Assembly: GCF_000381745.1 (NCBI RefSeq) | Contig: NZ_KB907026.1 | Coordinates: 1-32,091, forward strand | Length of the DNA: 32,091 bases | Direction of reading: 5' to 3' | Source of the DNA: Psychromonas ossibalaenae ATCC BAA-1528 | GTDB lineage: Bacteria; Pseudomonadota; Gammaproteobacteria; Enterobacterales; Psychromonadaceae | Part shown: positions 25,821 through 32,091 of the stretch, piece after piece | How positions within the stretch are numbered: the first letter of the stretch is position 1 | How the letters are laid out: every line of letters starts with the position of its first letter | Position numbers and translations under genes: made by a program | The notes under the pieces: model-generated | Seen by the model: only the letters and a program-made list of their open reading frames with translations | What the model was told of the DNA's origin: nothing | Databases searched by the model: none

Positions 25821-26798
25821 ATGTTTACGTTTCTGGTCAAGCGCCTGTTTCAGGCTCTGATAGTGATGTTTGTGATAAGCCTGGTGGCCTTTGCCATTCA
25901 GGATAATCTCGGAGACCCATTACGTGAGCTGGTAGGGCAGTCTGTTTCTGAAGAAGAAAGACAAGTTCTGCGTGACGAGTTGGGTCTTAATGATCCGTAT
26001 ATGACTAAATATACTCGTTTTATTTCAAATGCTGTACAGGGGGATTTAGGTACTTCATACTTCTTTAAAAAACCTGCTGCTGAAGTGATCCTTAATAAGC
26101 TGCAGGCAACACTGGAGCTGGTTTTCGGCGCCGCCTTAATTATTGTATTTGTTTCCATACCGCTAGGGGTGTTTTCCGCTATTCATCCTAAGAGTGCCTG
26201 GACAAAACTGATAATGGCACTCAGCAGCTTTGGTATTTCTATTCCGGTTTTTCTAACCGCTATTATGCTGATGTATGTTTTCGCCATTGAGCTCAACTGG
26301 CTGCCTTCCTACGGGCGTGGAGATACCGTTAATGTTCTCGGCTGGGAAACTGGATTTCTGACCAAAGATGGTCTGCTGCATCTGATTCTGCCGTGTATTT
26401 CTCTGGCTTCTATTATGCTGCCTCTGTTTATCCGTCTAGTACGTTCTGAAATGCTCGAAGCATTAAGCTCTGAATATGTAAAATTTGCCACCGCTAAAGG
26501 TTTAGCGATGAACAAAATCTATTATCAGCATGCGCTTAAAAACACTATGCTGCCGGTTCTGACCGTGGGCGGTGTACAGATAGGCACCATGGTTGCTTAT
26601 ACCATTTTAACTGAGACGGTTTTCCAGTGGCCGGGGACAGGTTTTCTGTTTTTAGAAGCGATTAACCGTGTGGATACGCCTTTAATTACCGCTTATGTTA
26701 TTTTTGTCGGTCTGATTTTTGTGGTTACCAATACGATTGTTGACTTGTTATACGGGGTTGTTAACCCGACTGTAAATATTACTGGTAAAGGGGCATAA
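25821..26798 (+). CDS. Peptide-type ABC importer permease, DppB/GsiC-like
   Basis: A 325-residue inner-membrane permease with about six spans. The opening MFTFLVKRLFQALIVMFVIS and the long periplasmic region after the first span are typical of the DppB/OppB type. The EAA loop (EYVKFATAKGLAMNKIYYQHALKNTMLP) lies near 216-243 and is the docking site for an ATPase domain. It pairs with the permease encoded two bases downstream. Confidence 0.92.
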   Translation: MFTFLVKRLFQALIVMFVISLVAFAIQDNLGDPLRELVGQSVSEEERQVLRDELGLNDPYMTKYTRFISNAVQGDLGTSYFFKKPAAEVILNKLQATLELVFGAALIIVFVSIPLGVFSAIHPKSAWTKLIMALSSFGISIPVFLTAIMLMYVFAIELNWLPSYGRGDTVNVLGWETGFLTKDGLLHLILPCISLASIMLPLFIRLVRSEMLEALSSEYVKFATAKGLAMNKIYYQHALKNTMLPVLTVGGVQIGTMVAYTILTETVFQWPGTGFLFLEAINRVDTPLITAYVIFVGLIFVVTNTIVDLLYGVVNPTVNITGKGA

Positions 26799-26800
26799 CC

Positions 26801-27745
26801 ATGAATACGATTACTTCTTCACACGTGCCGAGTCGCTGGGAACGATTTAAAAACTCAGATCTGATTTATCATTTCAAGAAAGACAAAGTGGCAATGCTCA
26901 GCTTTGCACTGTTTTTAGCATTCTTTACCGCCGCACTGTTTGCGCCGTTAATTTCGCCGACTAATCCTTATGATTTAAATAGTATTGATCTGATGGACTC
27001 TGAACTGCCGCCGTCATGGCTGGAAGAGGGCGATGAACGCTTTCTGCTCGGCACCGACGATCAGGGCCGTGATATTCTTTCGACCATTTTATATGGCTCA
27101 CGTTTATCTCTAACCATTGGTTTTTTAGCCGTGGCTGTACAGTTAATATTAGGTATTGTGATTGGTTTGTCTGCCGGATATTTCGGAGGGCGTATTGACA
27201 GTTTCTTAATGCGCTTTGCCGATGTGCAGCTGTCGTTTTCCACCATGATGGTTGCGATTATTGTCTCGGCAATTTTTAAAGCCAGCTTCGGCAGTGAGTT
27301 TTTCAGTCAATATGCAGTAATAATGCTGGTGGTTATTATTGGTGTGGCAGAATGGCCTCAATATGCCCGAACAGTGCGTGCCTCAGTACTGGCTGAAAAA
27401 CAGAAAGAGTATGTTGAAGCCGCGCAGGTAATGGGATTTAAAGCGGGCAGAATTATGTTCCGCCATATTCTTCCAAACTGTCTGTCGCCAATTTTAGTTA
27501 TTTCAACGGTGCAGGTGGCCAATGCCATTATGTCTGAAGCCGCACTGTCGTTCTTAGGCTTAGGTCTGCCGGTTGATCAGCCGTCATTAGGCGCTTTGAT
27601 CAGTATCGGTTTTAAATATATCTTCTCCGGTGCGTGGTGGATAACCGTTTTCCCGGGTGTGGTACTAGTGACACTGGTATTAGTTATTAATTTATTAGGT
27701 GACTGGTTAAGAGATGTATTTAACCCGAAAATCTATAAAGGTTAA
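26801..27745 (+). CDS. Peptide-type ABC importer permease, DppC/GsiD-like
   Basis: A 314-residue permease with the usual DppC/OppC opening: a cytoplasmic N-terminus, a first span near 31-52, and the block FLLGTDDQGRDILSTILYGSRLSLTIG. The EAA loop (EYVEAAQVMGFKAGRIMFRHILPN) sits about 206-229. It is the partner of the DppB-like permease and the last gene of the operon. A strong terminator lies about 60 bases downstream. Confidence 0.92.
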   Translation: MNTITSSHVPSRWERFKNSDLIYHFKKDKVAMLSFALFLAFFTAALFAPLISPTNPYDLNSIDLMDSELPPSWLEEGDERFLLGTDDQGRDILSTILYGSRLSLTIGFLAVAVQLILGIVIGLSAGYFGGRIDSFLMRFADVQLSFSTMMVAIIVSAIFKASFGSEFFSQYAVIMLVVIIGVAEWPQYARTVRASVLAEKQKEYVEAAQVMGFKAGRIMFRHILPNCLSPILVISTVQVANAIMSEAALSFLGLGLPVDQPSLGALISIGFKYIFSGAWWITVFPGVVLVTLVLVINLLGDWLRDVFNPKIYKG

Positions 27746-27775
27746 CAGCCGCGTTTAATACCAATCCATTAGGAA

Positions 27776-27835
27776 GTGAGGCTTCAGCCTCGCCTCTTGT
27801 ATAATCAGCCCTGTAATAATGACAGGGCTTTTTTT
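27776..27835 (+). terminator. Terminator of the ABC importer operon
   Basis: AGCCCTGT (27807-27814) pairs with ACAGGGCT (27822-27829) around AATAATG, with seven T residues from 27829: an intrinsic terminator. A smaller stem (GTGAGGC-TTCA-GCCTCGC, 27776-27793) precedes it. Just upstream, ATACCAATCC (27758-27767) resembles the end of the repeat found after moaC, and may be a relic of such an element. Confidence 0.85.
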
Positions 27836-27887
27836 CGGATTTTTTTGTGCTAATCAGTGACGGCAGTTGTTGATTTACAAACTACAC

Positions 27888-28700
27888 CTAGCTGCTGAGC
27901 TCCGTCGCTGTATCAACAAATATTCCCTGAATGTCTTTCGCTTCCCGCTCAGTCTGGCCGCCATGTTTTAAAAATGCGCCGATGATAGTTTGGGTTTTCT
28001 GCTCTTTAGCGCGTTCAAGAAAATAACGTAACTCAAGCTCTGCACCAGCCTGTTCATCTTTAATAGAAGCCGCCGCAATCTCTTTATACATGACAATATC
28101 GCGAACTTCCCAGACAGCCACAATGGACAGTAACTGTTCAAGAAAAGTGTCTATTTCAGCTTTAGGTACAAACTGAGTGATAATATTTAAAGTTTCAGCT
28201 TGTTGTGCAGTATAGTCAGCGCCGCTTAGCAGTGCCTGCAGTGCTTTACCTCTGCCCATACGACGTGCAAACTGTACTGCACCCTGACCGCCAGTCGGAA
28301 TATTAATATACAGCTCCGGCTGCGCAAAAGCGGCATTCTCCGTGGCGTAGGCTAAATCACAAGCCATCACAAATTCATTACCGCCGCCGCGGGCCACACC
28401 GTCGACAAGTGCAATCGAAAGTTGTTTCATCGCTTTTATATTCGCTATCATATGGTTAAATTCAATTGATGCTGCTTGTCCTGCCTGAGTACCGTTAATA
28501 ACGTTCAGATCTAAATGCGCCAGGAAAAAATCTTGGTGGAATGATTTAAATACAACAGCTTTAATATCACGCTGATCTTTTAACGAAAGAACAAACTCAT
28601 TAACCTCGTTAATCAAATCAATCGTTAAAATATTAACCGGGGCATTATTAATAACAACCGTTGCGATGCCTGCATTATTTGTAATAGTTAGTTTACTCAT
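27888..28700 (-). CDS. Enoyl-CoA hydratase/isomerase (crotonase) family protein
   Basis: A 270-residue crotonase-fold protein. DGVARGGGNEF (100-110) forms the oxyanion-hole glycines and contains E109; the second catalytic glutamate is E129 in QPEL. Both match the acid-base pair of enoyl-CoA hydratase, so hydratase activity on a 2-enoyl-CoA is possible, but the family is wide and the substrate is unknown. The frame extends 28 codons further upstream. AGGA seven bases before the ATG at 28700 (and only two bases after GAGGA for the earlier in-frame ATG) supports the shorter form. The gene is divergent from a LysR regulator that may control it. Confidence 0.85.
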   Translation of the reverse strand: MSKLTITNNAGIATVVINNAPVNILTIDLINEVNEFVLSLKDQRDIKAVVFKSFHQDFFLAHLDLNVINGTQAGQAASIEFNHMIANIKAMKQLSIALVDGVARGGGNEFVMACDLAYATENAAFAQPELYINIPTGGQGAVQFARRMGRGKALQALLSGADYTAQQAETLNIITQFVPKAEIDTFLEQLLSIVAVWEVRDIVMYKEIAAASIKDEQAGAELELRYFLERAKEQKTQTIIGAFLKHGGQTEREAKDIQGIFVDTATELSS

Positions 28701-28848
28701 TTTCATTTCCTCATTAAAAACTAGTAGTCTATCGAGCAGCTTCAAGTTGTGCCCCTCAACGTTATAAACACTATACAATTCCAATAGGAGTTAAAAAACT
28801 AAGCAATATGAACTAAACTGGTGCTTAAAAAGCAACAAAGGAGTCTGT

Positions 28849-29799
28849 ATGGATTTAGCCAGTCGATTATTATTATTGTTAGAAGTGATTGAATTTGGTT
28901 CATTCGCAAAGGTTTCAGAGCATAGAAATGTGAATCGTTCTGTTATTTCTAAACAGGTTAGTAAATTAGAAGATGAGCTAGGCGTTCGTCTGTTAAATAG
29001 AACCACGCGCTCTTTATCACTCACTGCCGCTGGCTCAGAAATGGTCCGCCAGGCAGAAACTCTGCGCGCTCTTCTCAATGATACGCGAAGGGCGGCTGAG
29101 AATTATCATTCACAGCCGCGCGGAAAACTTAAAATTTCCAGCTCAACACTTTTTGGCCGGCAGTATGTGCAGCTGGCAGTATTAGAATTTCAGCGTAAAT
29201 TTCCCGATGTTCAAGTTGAATTATTATTGGAAGACAGAATCGTTGATATGGTAGGTGAGGGCTACGATATCGGATTTCGTGTCGGTGAACCGAAAAGCTC
29301 TAATTTGATCGCTAATAAGATTGCGCGAAACCGCCTGCTGATTGTTGCTTCTCCTGATTTTATTAAAAAACACGGGCTGCCGCAGACGGTTCAAGAGTTA
29401 GAAAAACTGCCCGCGGTTGTTTATTCGTCTCCTGGACTTATTATCGATAAGATAAAGTATGTTGATAATAATAATCTTGATGCGGTTATCCATCTGCATG
29501 CCGCTTATAAAGTTAATGAGGTTGAAATGCTTATCAGCAGCGCTTTATCGGGAAATATGTTTACCGTTACCACGGCGCAGATGATTGAGAATGAGATATT
29601 ACAAGGAACACTTATACCGATAATGACGCAGATTAAATTAGCTGACTATGGTCATTTTTATGCGGTATATCCGCATAGAAATCCTCCGATAAAAACTAAA
29701 CTGTTTATCGATACTCTGAAAGAAATTGTGGGCAGTAAGGTACCAGTTTGGGAAACTCGTATTCCCGGGTTCAATAATATGTACGGTCATAGCGGATAA
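28849..29799 (+). CDS. LysR-family transcriptional regulator
   Basis: A 316-residue regulator. The N-terminal winged helix-turn-helix covers about 1-60 (FGSFAKVSEHRNVNRSVISKQVSKLEDELG, then LLNRTTRSLSLTAAG). The C-terminal substrate-binding domain opens with GKLKISSS and has the usual GYDIGFRVGEP segment. AAGGAG precedes the ATG. It is divergent from the crotonase-family gene with a 148-base gap, the normal arrangement for a LysR protein and its target, so regulation of that gene is the simplest guess. The effector is unknown. Confidence 0.9.
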   Translation: MDLASRLLLLLEVIEFGSFAKVSEHRNVNRSVISKQVSKLEDELGVRLLNRTTRSLSLTAAGSEMVRQAETLRALLNDTRRAAENYHSQPRGKLKISSSTLFGRQYVQLAVLEFQRKFPDVQVELLLEDRIVDMVGEGYDIGFRVGEPKSSNLIANKIARNRLLIVASPDFIKKHGLPQTVQELEKLPAVVYSSPGLIIDKIKYVDNNNLDAVIHLHAAYKVNEVEMLISSALSGNMFTVTTAQMIENEILQGTLIPIMTQIKLADYGHFYAVYPHRNPPIKTKLFIDTLKEIVGSKVPVWETRIPGFNNMYGHSG

Positions 29800-29868
29800 G
29801 CTTATCTATAAAATACAACTATTTGCTAAAAGAGGAAAAAAGTCTACTGTTTATTAGCTATGATTACC

Positions 29869-29884
29869 GCCTCTTTGTTGAGGC
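29869..29884 (+). terminator. Possible terminator after the LysR gene
   Basis: GCCTC-TTTGTT-GAGGC hairpin about 70 bases after the stop codon. Only a weak, delayed T-run (ACTTTTTAA) follows, so termination strength is uncertain. Confidence 0.4.
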
Positions 29885-30013
29885 CTTAATGAACTTTTTA
29901 ACTTAATAAGATGTACGGGCATCATATTTGTGACTGCACTATATGTAGTCTTACTAAGTGTTAACAACAGCTGACCATCAATGTTTACGGCAAAACTTAA
30001 TTATGGAGGCGTA

Positions 30014-30289
30014 ATGTTCAATATTAATCCAATCTCAGAAGATGAAGCACAAAGAACCCAGCAAGTTACCAATGACTGTATTTGTAAGGAAAGAAAGGTC
30101 AGTGAGTGCGGCTGTTATGTGCTTGAAGAGGAAACGCCACTAGCGACAAAAATGGATGATCTTGCACAAATTCTCGAAGGGACCACTCTGCAGGATCTAA
30201 AAGATCTTGAAGCAAAGGCTGATGAATTTGATGAGGAATTAGAATATGAAGCCTACGGGTATTTGATGGATATTGTCAATGCAGTTTGA
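30014..30289 (+). CDS. Small acidic protein with two CxC motifs, unknown function
   Basis: A 91-residue protein I do not recognise. It has no signal peptide or membrane span. Residues 22-34 hold C22-x-C24 and C32-x-C34, eight residues apart, a spacing that could bind zinc or an iron-sulfur centre. The second half is strongly acidic and helical (MDDLAQILEG...EAKADEFDEELEYEAY), possibly a short coiled coil. The frame is open to an ATG eleven codons earlier, but GGAGG stands just before the ATG at 30014. A good terminator follows at about 60 bases. It lies between the LysR gene and the integron integrase and points towards the integrase gene. Confidence 0.7.
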   Translation: MFNINPISEDEAQRTQQVTNDCICKERKVSECGCYVLEEETPLATKMDDLAQILEGTTLQDLKDLEAKADEFDEELEYEAYGYLMDIVNAV

Positions 30290-30347
30290 GACGAATAAGA
30301 CCACGTTTTATATGAGATCGGAAAGACTCTCTAATTTCTGCAGTTGA

Positions 30348-30376
30348 AACAGCTCATATTTATATGAGCTGTTTTT
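30348..30376. terminator. Bidirectional terminator between the small acidic protein gene and intI
   Basis: AACAGCTCATA (30348-30358) pairs perfectly with TATGAGCTGTT (30363-30373) around a four-base loop, with T residues running to 30376. On the other strand the arm is also flanked by a short T-run. It fits termination of both the small gene and the convergent integrase gene. Confidence 0.85.
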
Positions 30377-30414
30377 GTCTGGTGCTTGGCAAAACTGGCA
30401 GGCTCTTTTTATTT

Positions 30415-31401
30415 TTAGCTGTTATCAACAGGGCTGATAATTCCCCGTTCATGTAAACCGACAACGTGTAAATAAATTTGCGTTGTTGAAATATCACTGT
30501 GGCCAAGTAACTCCTGGATATTTCGTAAATCAGTACCTGCTTCTAATAAACGAGTTGCAAAGCTATGCCTGAAAGTATGACAGCCCGCTTTTTTCATCAT
30601 GTTTAATGCTCTCAAAACCTGTTTGACTTTGCGCTGTACGCACTGCTCTGAAATATGATGGCGGCGAGTAATATTTGTTCTTGGATCTACGGAAAGCTCT
30701 CCGGCCGGAAATAAATACTGCCATGCGGGCTCAAACTCAGCACTCGGATATTTTCTTGACAGTGCGCCGGGCAGGTAAACCGAACCAAAGCCGTTCGCTA
30801 AATCTCTTTTATGTACAAGCAGGCTGGTTTTAACTTGAAGTTTTAACGGCTCAAATAATATTTTGGGTAATAAAGTCCTTCGGGATTTATCCCCTTTAGT
30901 TTCGCGTACGATAATGCAGTTCATACCGAAGTCGATATCTTTTATGCGTAGGCGGGTGGTTTCAGAAATTCGTAAACCACACCCGTACATCAGCTGGATG
31001 CAGATTTTATGTTTATCGGGAAAATTATCGATGACAGCTTGTGCTTCCTGGTGAGTAAAAACAGTAGGGAGTTGTCTTGGTTTTACTGCATACCTGAATT
31101 TCAGCCCCTTTATTTCAATCTTCATAAATTCTCGATACATGAATATGAGTGCATTTAGTGCAGTCTTTCGCGTGTTGCCGGCAACTTGTCTGGAAACCGA
31201 CAGGTGCTGCAGAAAAGCTTCAATTTCATCATTGCTCATTGTTTCCGGATGTTTGTAATGGTGAAAACGAATATAGAACAGTACCCAGTAACAGTAGGTT
31301 TTCTCTGTTGTGTAAGAATAATGTCGACTACGGATGAACATGCGAAAGCGATCCATAAAACGATTGGAATCAGCTGATATTATTTTTCGGACATCGTACA
31401 T
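30415..31401 (-). CDS. intI: Integron integrase IntI (tyrosine recombinase)
   Basis: A 328-residue tyrosine recombinase. Catalytic residues are R144 (CGLRISE), a lysine at K169 or K172, H275 and R278 (CHTFRHS), H301 (LGHSD) and Y310 (TQIYLHV). What makes it an integron integrase, not an Xer or phage enzyme, is the extra segment [20 protein letters not shown] (213-232) and the following DPRTN...[15 protein letters not shown], both hallmarks of IntI. It resembles Vibrio and Shewanella chromosomal types. GGAGG five bases before the ATG at 31401 sets the start; an ATG four codons earlier has no room for a ribosome site. The frame is intact. A LexA box overlaps its promoter. The recombination site and cassettes would lie on the right, where an IS91-like gene is found instead. 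Confidence 0.92.
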   Translation of the reverse strand: MYDVRKIISADSNRFMDRFRMFIRSRHYSYTTEKTYCYWVLFYIRFHHYKHPETMSNDEIEAFLQHLSVSRQVAGNTRKTALNALIFMYREFMKIEIKGLKFRYAVKPRQLPTVFTHQEAQAVIDNFPDKHKICIQLMYGCGLRISETTRLRIKDIDFGMNCIIVRETKGDKSRRTLLPKILFEPLKLQVKTSLLVHKRDLANGFGSVYLPGALSRKYPSAEFEPAWQYLFPAGELSVDPRTNITRRHHISEQCVQRKVKQVLRALNMMKKAGCHTFRHSFATRLLEAGTDLRNIQELLGHSDISTTQIYLHVVGLHERGIISPVDNS

Positions 31402-31426
31402 AACAACCTCCATACTGGATAAATAA

Positions 31427-31446
31427 TACTGTTTTTATATTCAGTA
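31427..31446. promoter_or_regulatory. LexA (SOS) box at the intI promoter
   Basis: TACTGTTTTTATATTCAGTA contains CTG-N10-CAG, matches the E. coli-type 16-base LexA consensus at 13 positions, and is palindromic at both ends. It is 26-45 bases upstream of the intI ATG, where it would block RNA polymerase; TATTAT on the minus strand next to it is a candidate -10. LexA repression of intI is established for Vibrio and class 1 integrons. Confidence 0.82.
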
Positions 31447-31504
31447 AATATAGCCTATTTTGTTTATAAAACTACAAATTACATCATTGCGCCTGTTTTG
31501 TTGA

Positions 31505-31651
31505 TATTCCGACAAAAGCGTCACTGCGAAGGTTATCAGGGAACTTTCTGAGTTTACCTTAAAAAAGAAAGGATTAGATGTGTTTATAAAATGTGCATAT
31601 CTTCCTAGTGATGCATTTGTCGATTCACGGTTTTATTATAAACATTTATAA
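31505..31651 (+). pseudogene. Short acetyltransferase-like (GNAT) remnant
   Basis: Read in this frame, the stretch gives about 48 codons with KVIRELSEFTLKKKGL, then LPSDAFVDSRFYYKHL, then a stop (TAA, 31649-31651), after which the frame continues with FIEL. A GNAT C-terminus usually reads RFYYKxLGFxE, so the stop stands where the glycine codon should be. There is no start codon or upstream domain. I take it as the degraded 3' end of an acetyltransferase gene, perhaps an old integron cassette. It is recognised by motif resemblance only. Confidence 0.4.
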
Positions 31652-31706
31652 TTCATTGAATTGATTTGATTTTTTGGTTATTGTGATGTTATTTAATAAA
31701 TATGAT

Positions 31707-31754
31707 ATACAACAGGGCAATTGCGTCACTGTGACGTATATAAAGCTGTTGAAC
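31707..31754. other. Candidate integron recombination site (attI or attC-like hairpin)
   Basis: The stretch ends in GTTGAAC (31748-31754), which fits the integron core GTTRRRY. Its left end ATACAAC pairs with that core at five of seven positions, and the arms CAACAG (31710-31715) and CTGTTG (31746-31751) are exact complements. Between them lies CGTCAC-T-GTGACG (31724-31736), a perfect 13-base palindrome. A stem-loop with paired core boxes is how attC sites are built. At 48 bases it is shorter than most attC sites, and it could instead be part of attI. No other GTTRRRY core was found between intI and this point. Confidence 0.45.
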
Positions 31755-31844
31755 ATGCCGGGCTACGCCCAGAGAAGCCATACCCATCGTCCTTTGTATA
31801 CTGAAAGCTGGATAAATAAACAGTTGTAATTATACTGTATATTT
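31755..31844 (+). promoter_or_regulatory. Upstream region of the IS91-like gene, with a second LexA-like box
   Basis: A small hairpin (GGGC-TAC-GCCC, starting at 31760) lies near the left edge. CTGGATAAATAAACAG (31808-31823) has the CTG-N10-CAG pattern and matches the LexA consensus at 13 of 16 positions, 21 bases before the ATG. The 12-mer CTGGATAAATAA in it also occurs next to the intI LexA box (31415-31426). No good Shine-Dalgarno precedes the transposase ATG. Confidence 0.45.
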
Positions 31845-32091
31845 ATGAAGCAGTGGACGTTACAACGATTATTTCTAGAATACCCGCCCAAGAAACTGGG
31901 GCTGAGGTTACCTTTGTATCAACTCAAAGCGGTTGATGCTCTCACTATGTGCCGTACTGCTAAGCTGGGAAGTCATGGACAGTATTGTGAGCATGGGCAC
32001 CTTTGTGGTGTGTATTACAACTCCTGTCGGCATCGAGGCTGTCCGCAATGTCAAAATGTTAAACGTGAGCAGTGGCTTTCAGATTGGTCTG
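31845..32091 (+). CDS. IS91-family transposase, 5' part (runs off the window)
   Basis: The first 82 codons of a protein that continues past the window edge. The N-terminal zinc-binding domain of IS91-type transposases is clear: C36, H44, C48, then YYNSCRHRGCPQCQ (57-70) with C61, H63, C66 and C69. These proteins are HUH-type rolling-circle transposases; the catalytic HUH and tyrosine motifs would lie downstream. The ATG at 31845 is the first in this frame near the domain. Whether the element is complete, and where it ends, cannot be seen. Confidence 0.82.
   Translation, partial: MKQWTLQRLFLEYPPKKLGLRLPLYQLKAVDALTMCRTAKLGSHGQYCEHGHLCGVYYNSCRHRGCPQCQNVKREQWLSDWS

Noticed and set aside
28791-29078. 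A 95-codon open frame on the minus strand over the start of the LysR gene.
   Set aside because: It overlaps the conserved helix-turn-helix codons of the LysR gene and shows no protein-like features or ribosome site of its own.
31721-31740. A possible CRP site around GTCAC-T-GTGAC.
   Set aside because: The half-sites face the wrong way and are one base apart; CRP needs TGTGA-N6-TCACA.
1-32091. CRISPR arrays, tRNA or rRNA genes, toxin-antitoxin pairs and phage defence systems.
   Set aside because: No regularly spaced repeats, cloverleaf or rRNA sequence, and no recognisable toxin, antitoxin or defence proteins were found on either strand.

Overview
The window reads as a chromosomal segment from a moderately AT-rich, facultatively anaerobic marine gammaproteobacterium. 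A Psychromonas-, Shewanella- or Vibrio-like background is an inference, based on the close match of the Nap, NarQ/NarP, MoaA-E and UbiU/V/T proteins to enterobacterial and vibrio-type homologues, on dispersed palindromic repeats of a kind common in those genomes, and on a Vibrio/Shewanella-type integron integrase. No rRNA, tRNA or CRISPR array was seen.

Layout. (1) 15-2854, minus strand: a YfcA-like TauE/SafE membrane protein overlapping the DinG helicase. (2) 2952-5304, minus strand: narP and narQ, a nitrate/nitrite two-component system whose sensor has a divergent ligand-binding P-box. (3) 5524-6504: moaA, behind a leader that may be a remnant molybdenum-cofactor RNA. (4) 6951-12900: napFDAGHBC, the complete periplasmic nitrate reductase operon, with a perfect FNR box upstream and a strong terminator after it. 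(5) 13295-18307: mobA-moaB-moaC-moaD-moaE-modA-modB-modC, molybdopterin synthesis and molybdate uptake. Two different MITE-like palindromic elements interrupt this block. (6) 18411-19145: an EAL-domain protein behind a possible Fur box. (7) 19175-21762: ubiV-ubiU divergent from ubiT, the oxygen-independent ubiquinone pathway; ubiT has an FNR-type promoter. (8) 22197-27745: a peptide-type ABC importer (fused dual ATPase, binding protein, two permeases) in the same gene order as gsiABCD. (9) 27888-29799: a crotonase-family protein divergent from a LysR regulator. (10) 30014-30289: a small acidic protein with two CxC motifs. (11) 30415-32091: an integron integrase with a LexA box at its promoter, a short acetyltransferase-like remnant, a hairpin-forming recombination-site-like sequence ending in GTTGAAC, and the 5' end of an IS91-family transposase cut off by the window edge.

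How it fits together. Regions 2-5 and 7 form a nearly self-contained anaerobic nitrate-respiration island: sensing (NarQ/NarP), electron transfer and reduction (NapC, NapGH, NapB, NapA), assembly (NapD, NapF), cofactor supply (MoaA-E, MobA), molybdate import (ModABC) and anaerobic quinone synthesis (UbiUVT). FNR sites lie where the operons would need them. MoeA, MoeB, Mog and MobB are not in the window. The right end is the 5' part of a SOS-controlled integron that looks degraded and invaded by an IS91-like element. This end and the divergent NarQ sensor are the parts most worth a second look. I did not find a clearly new multi-gene system.
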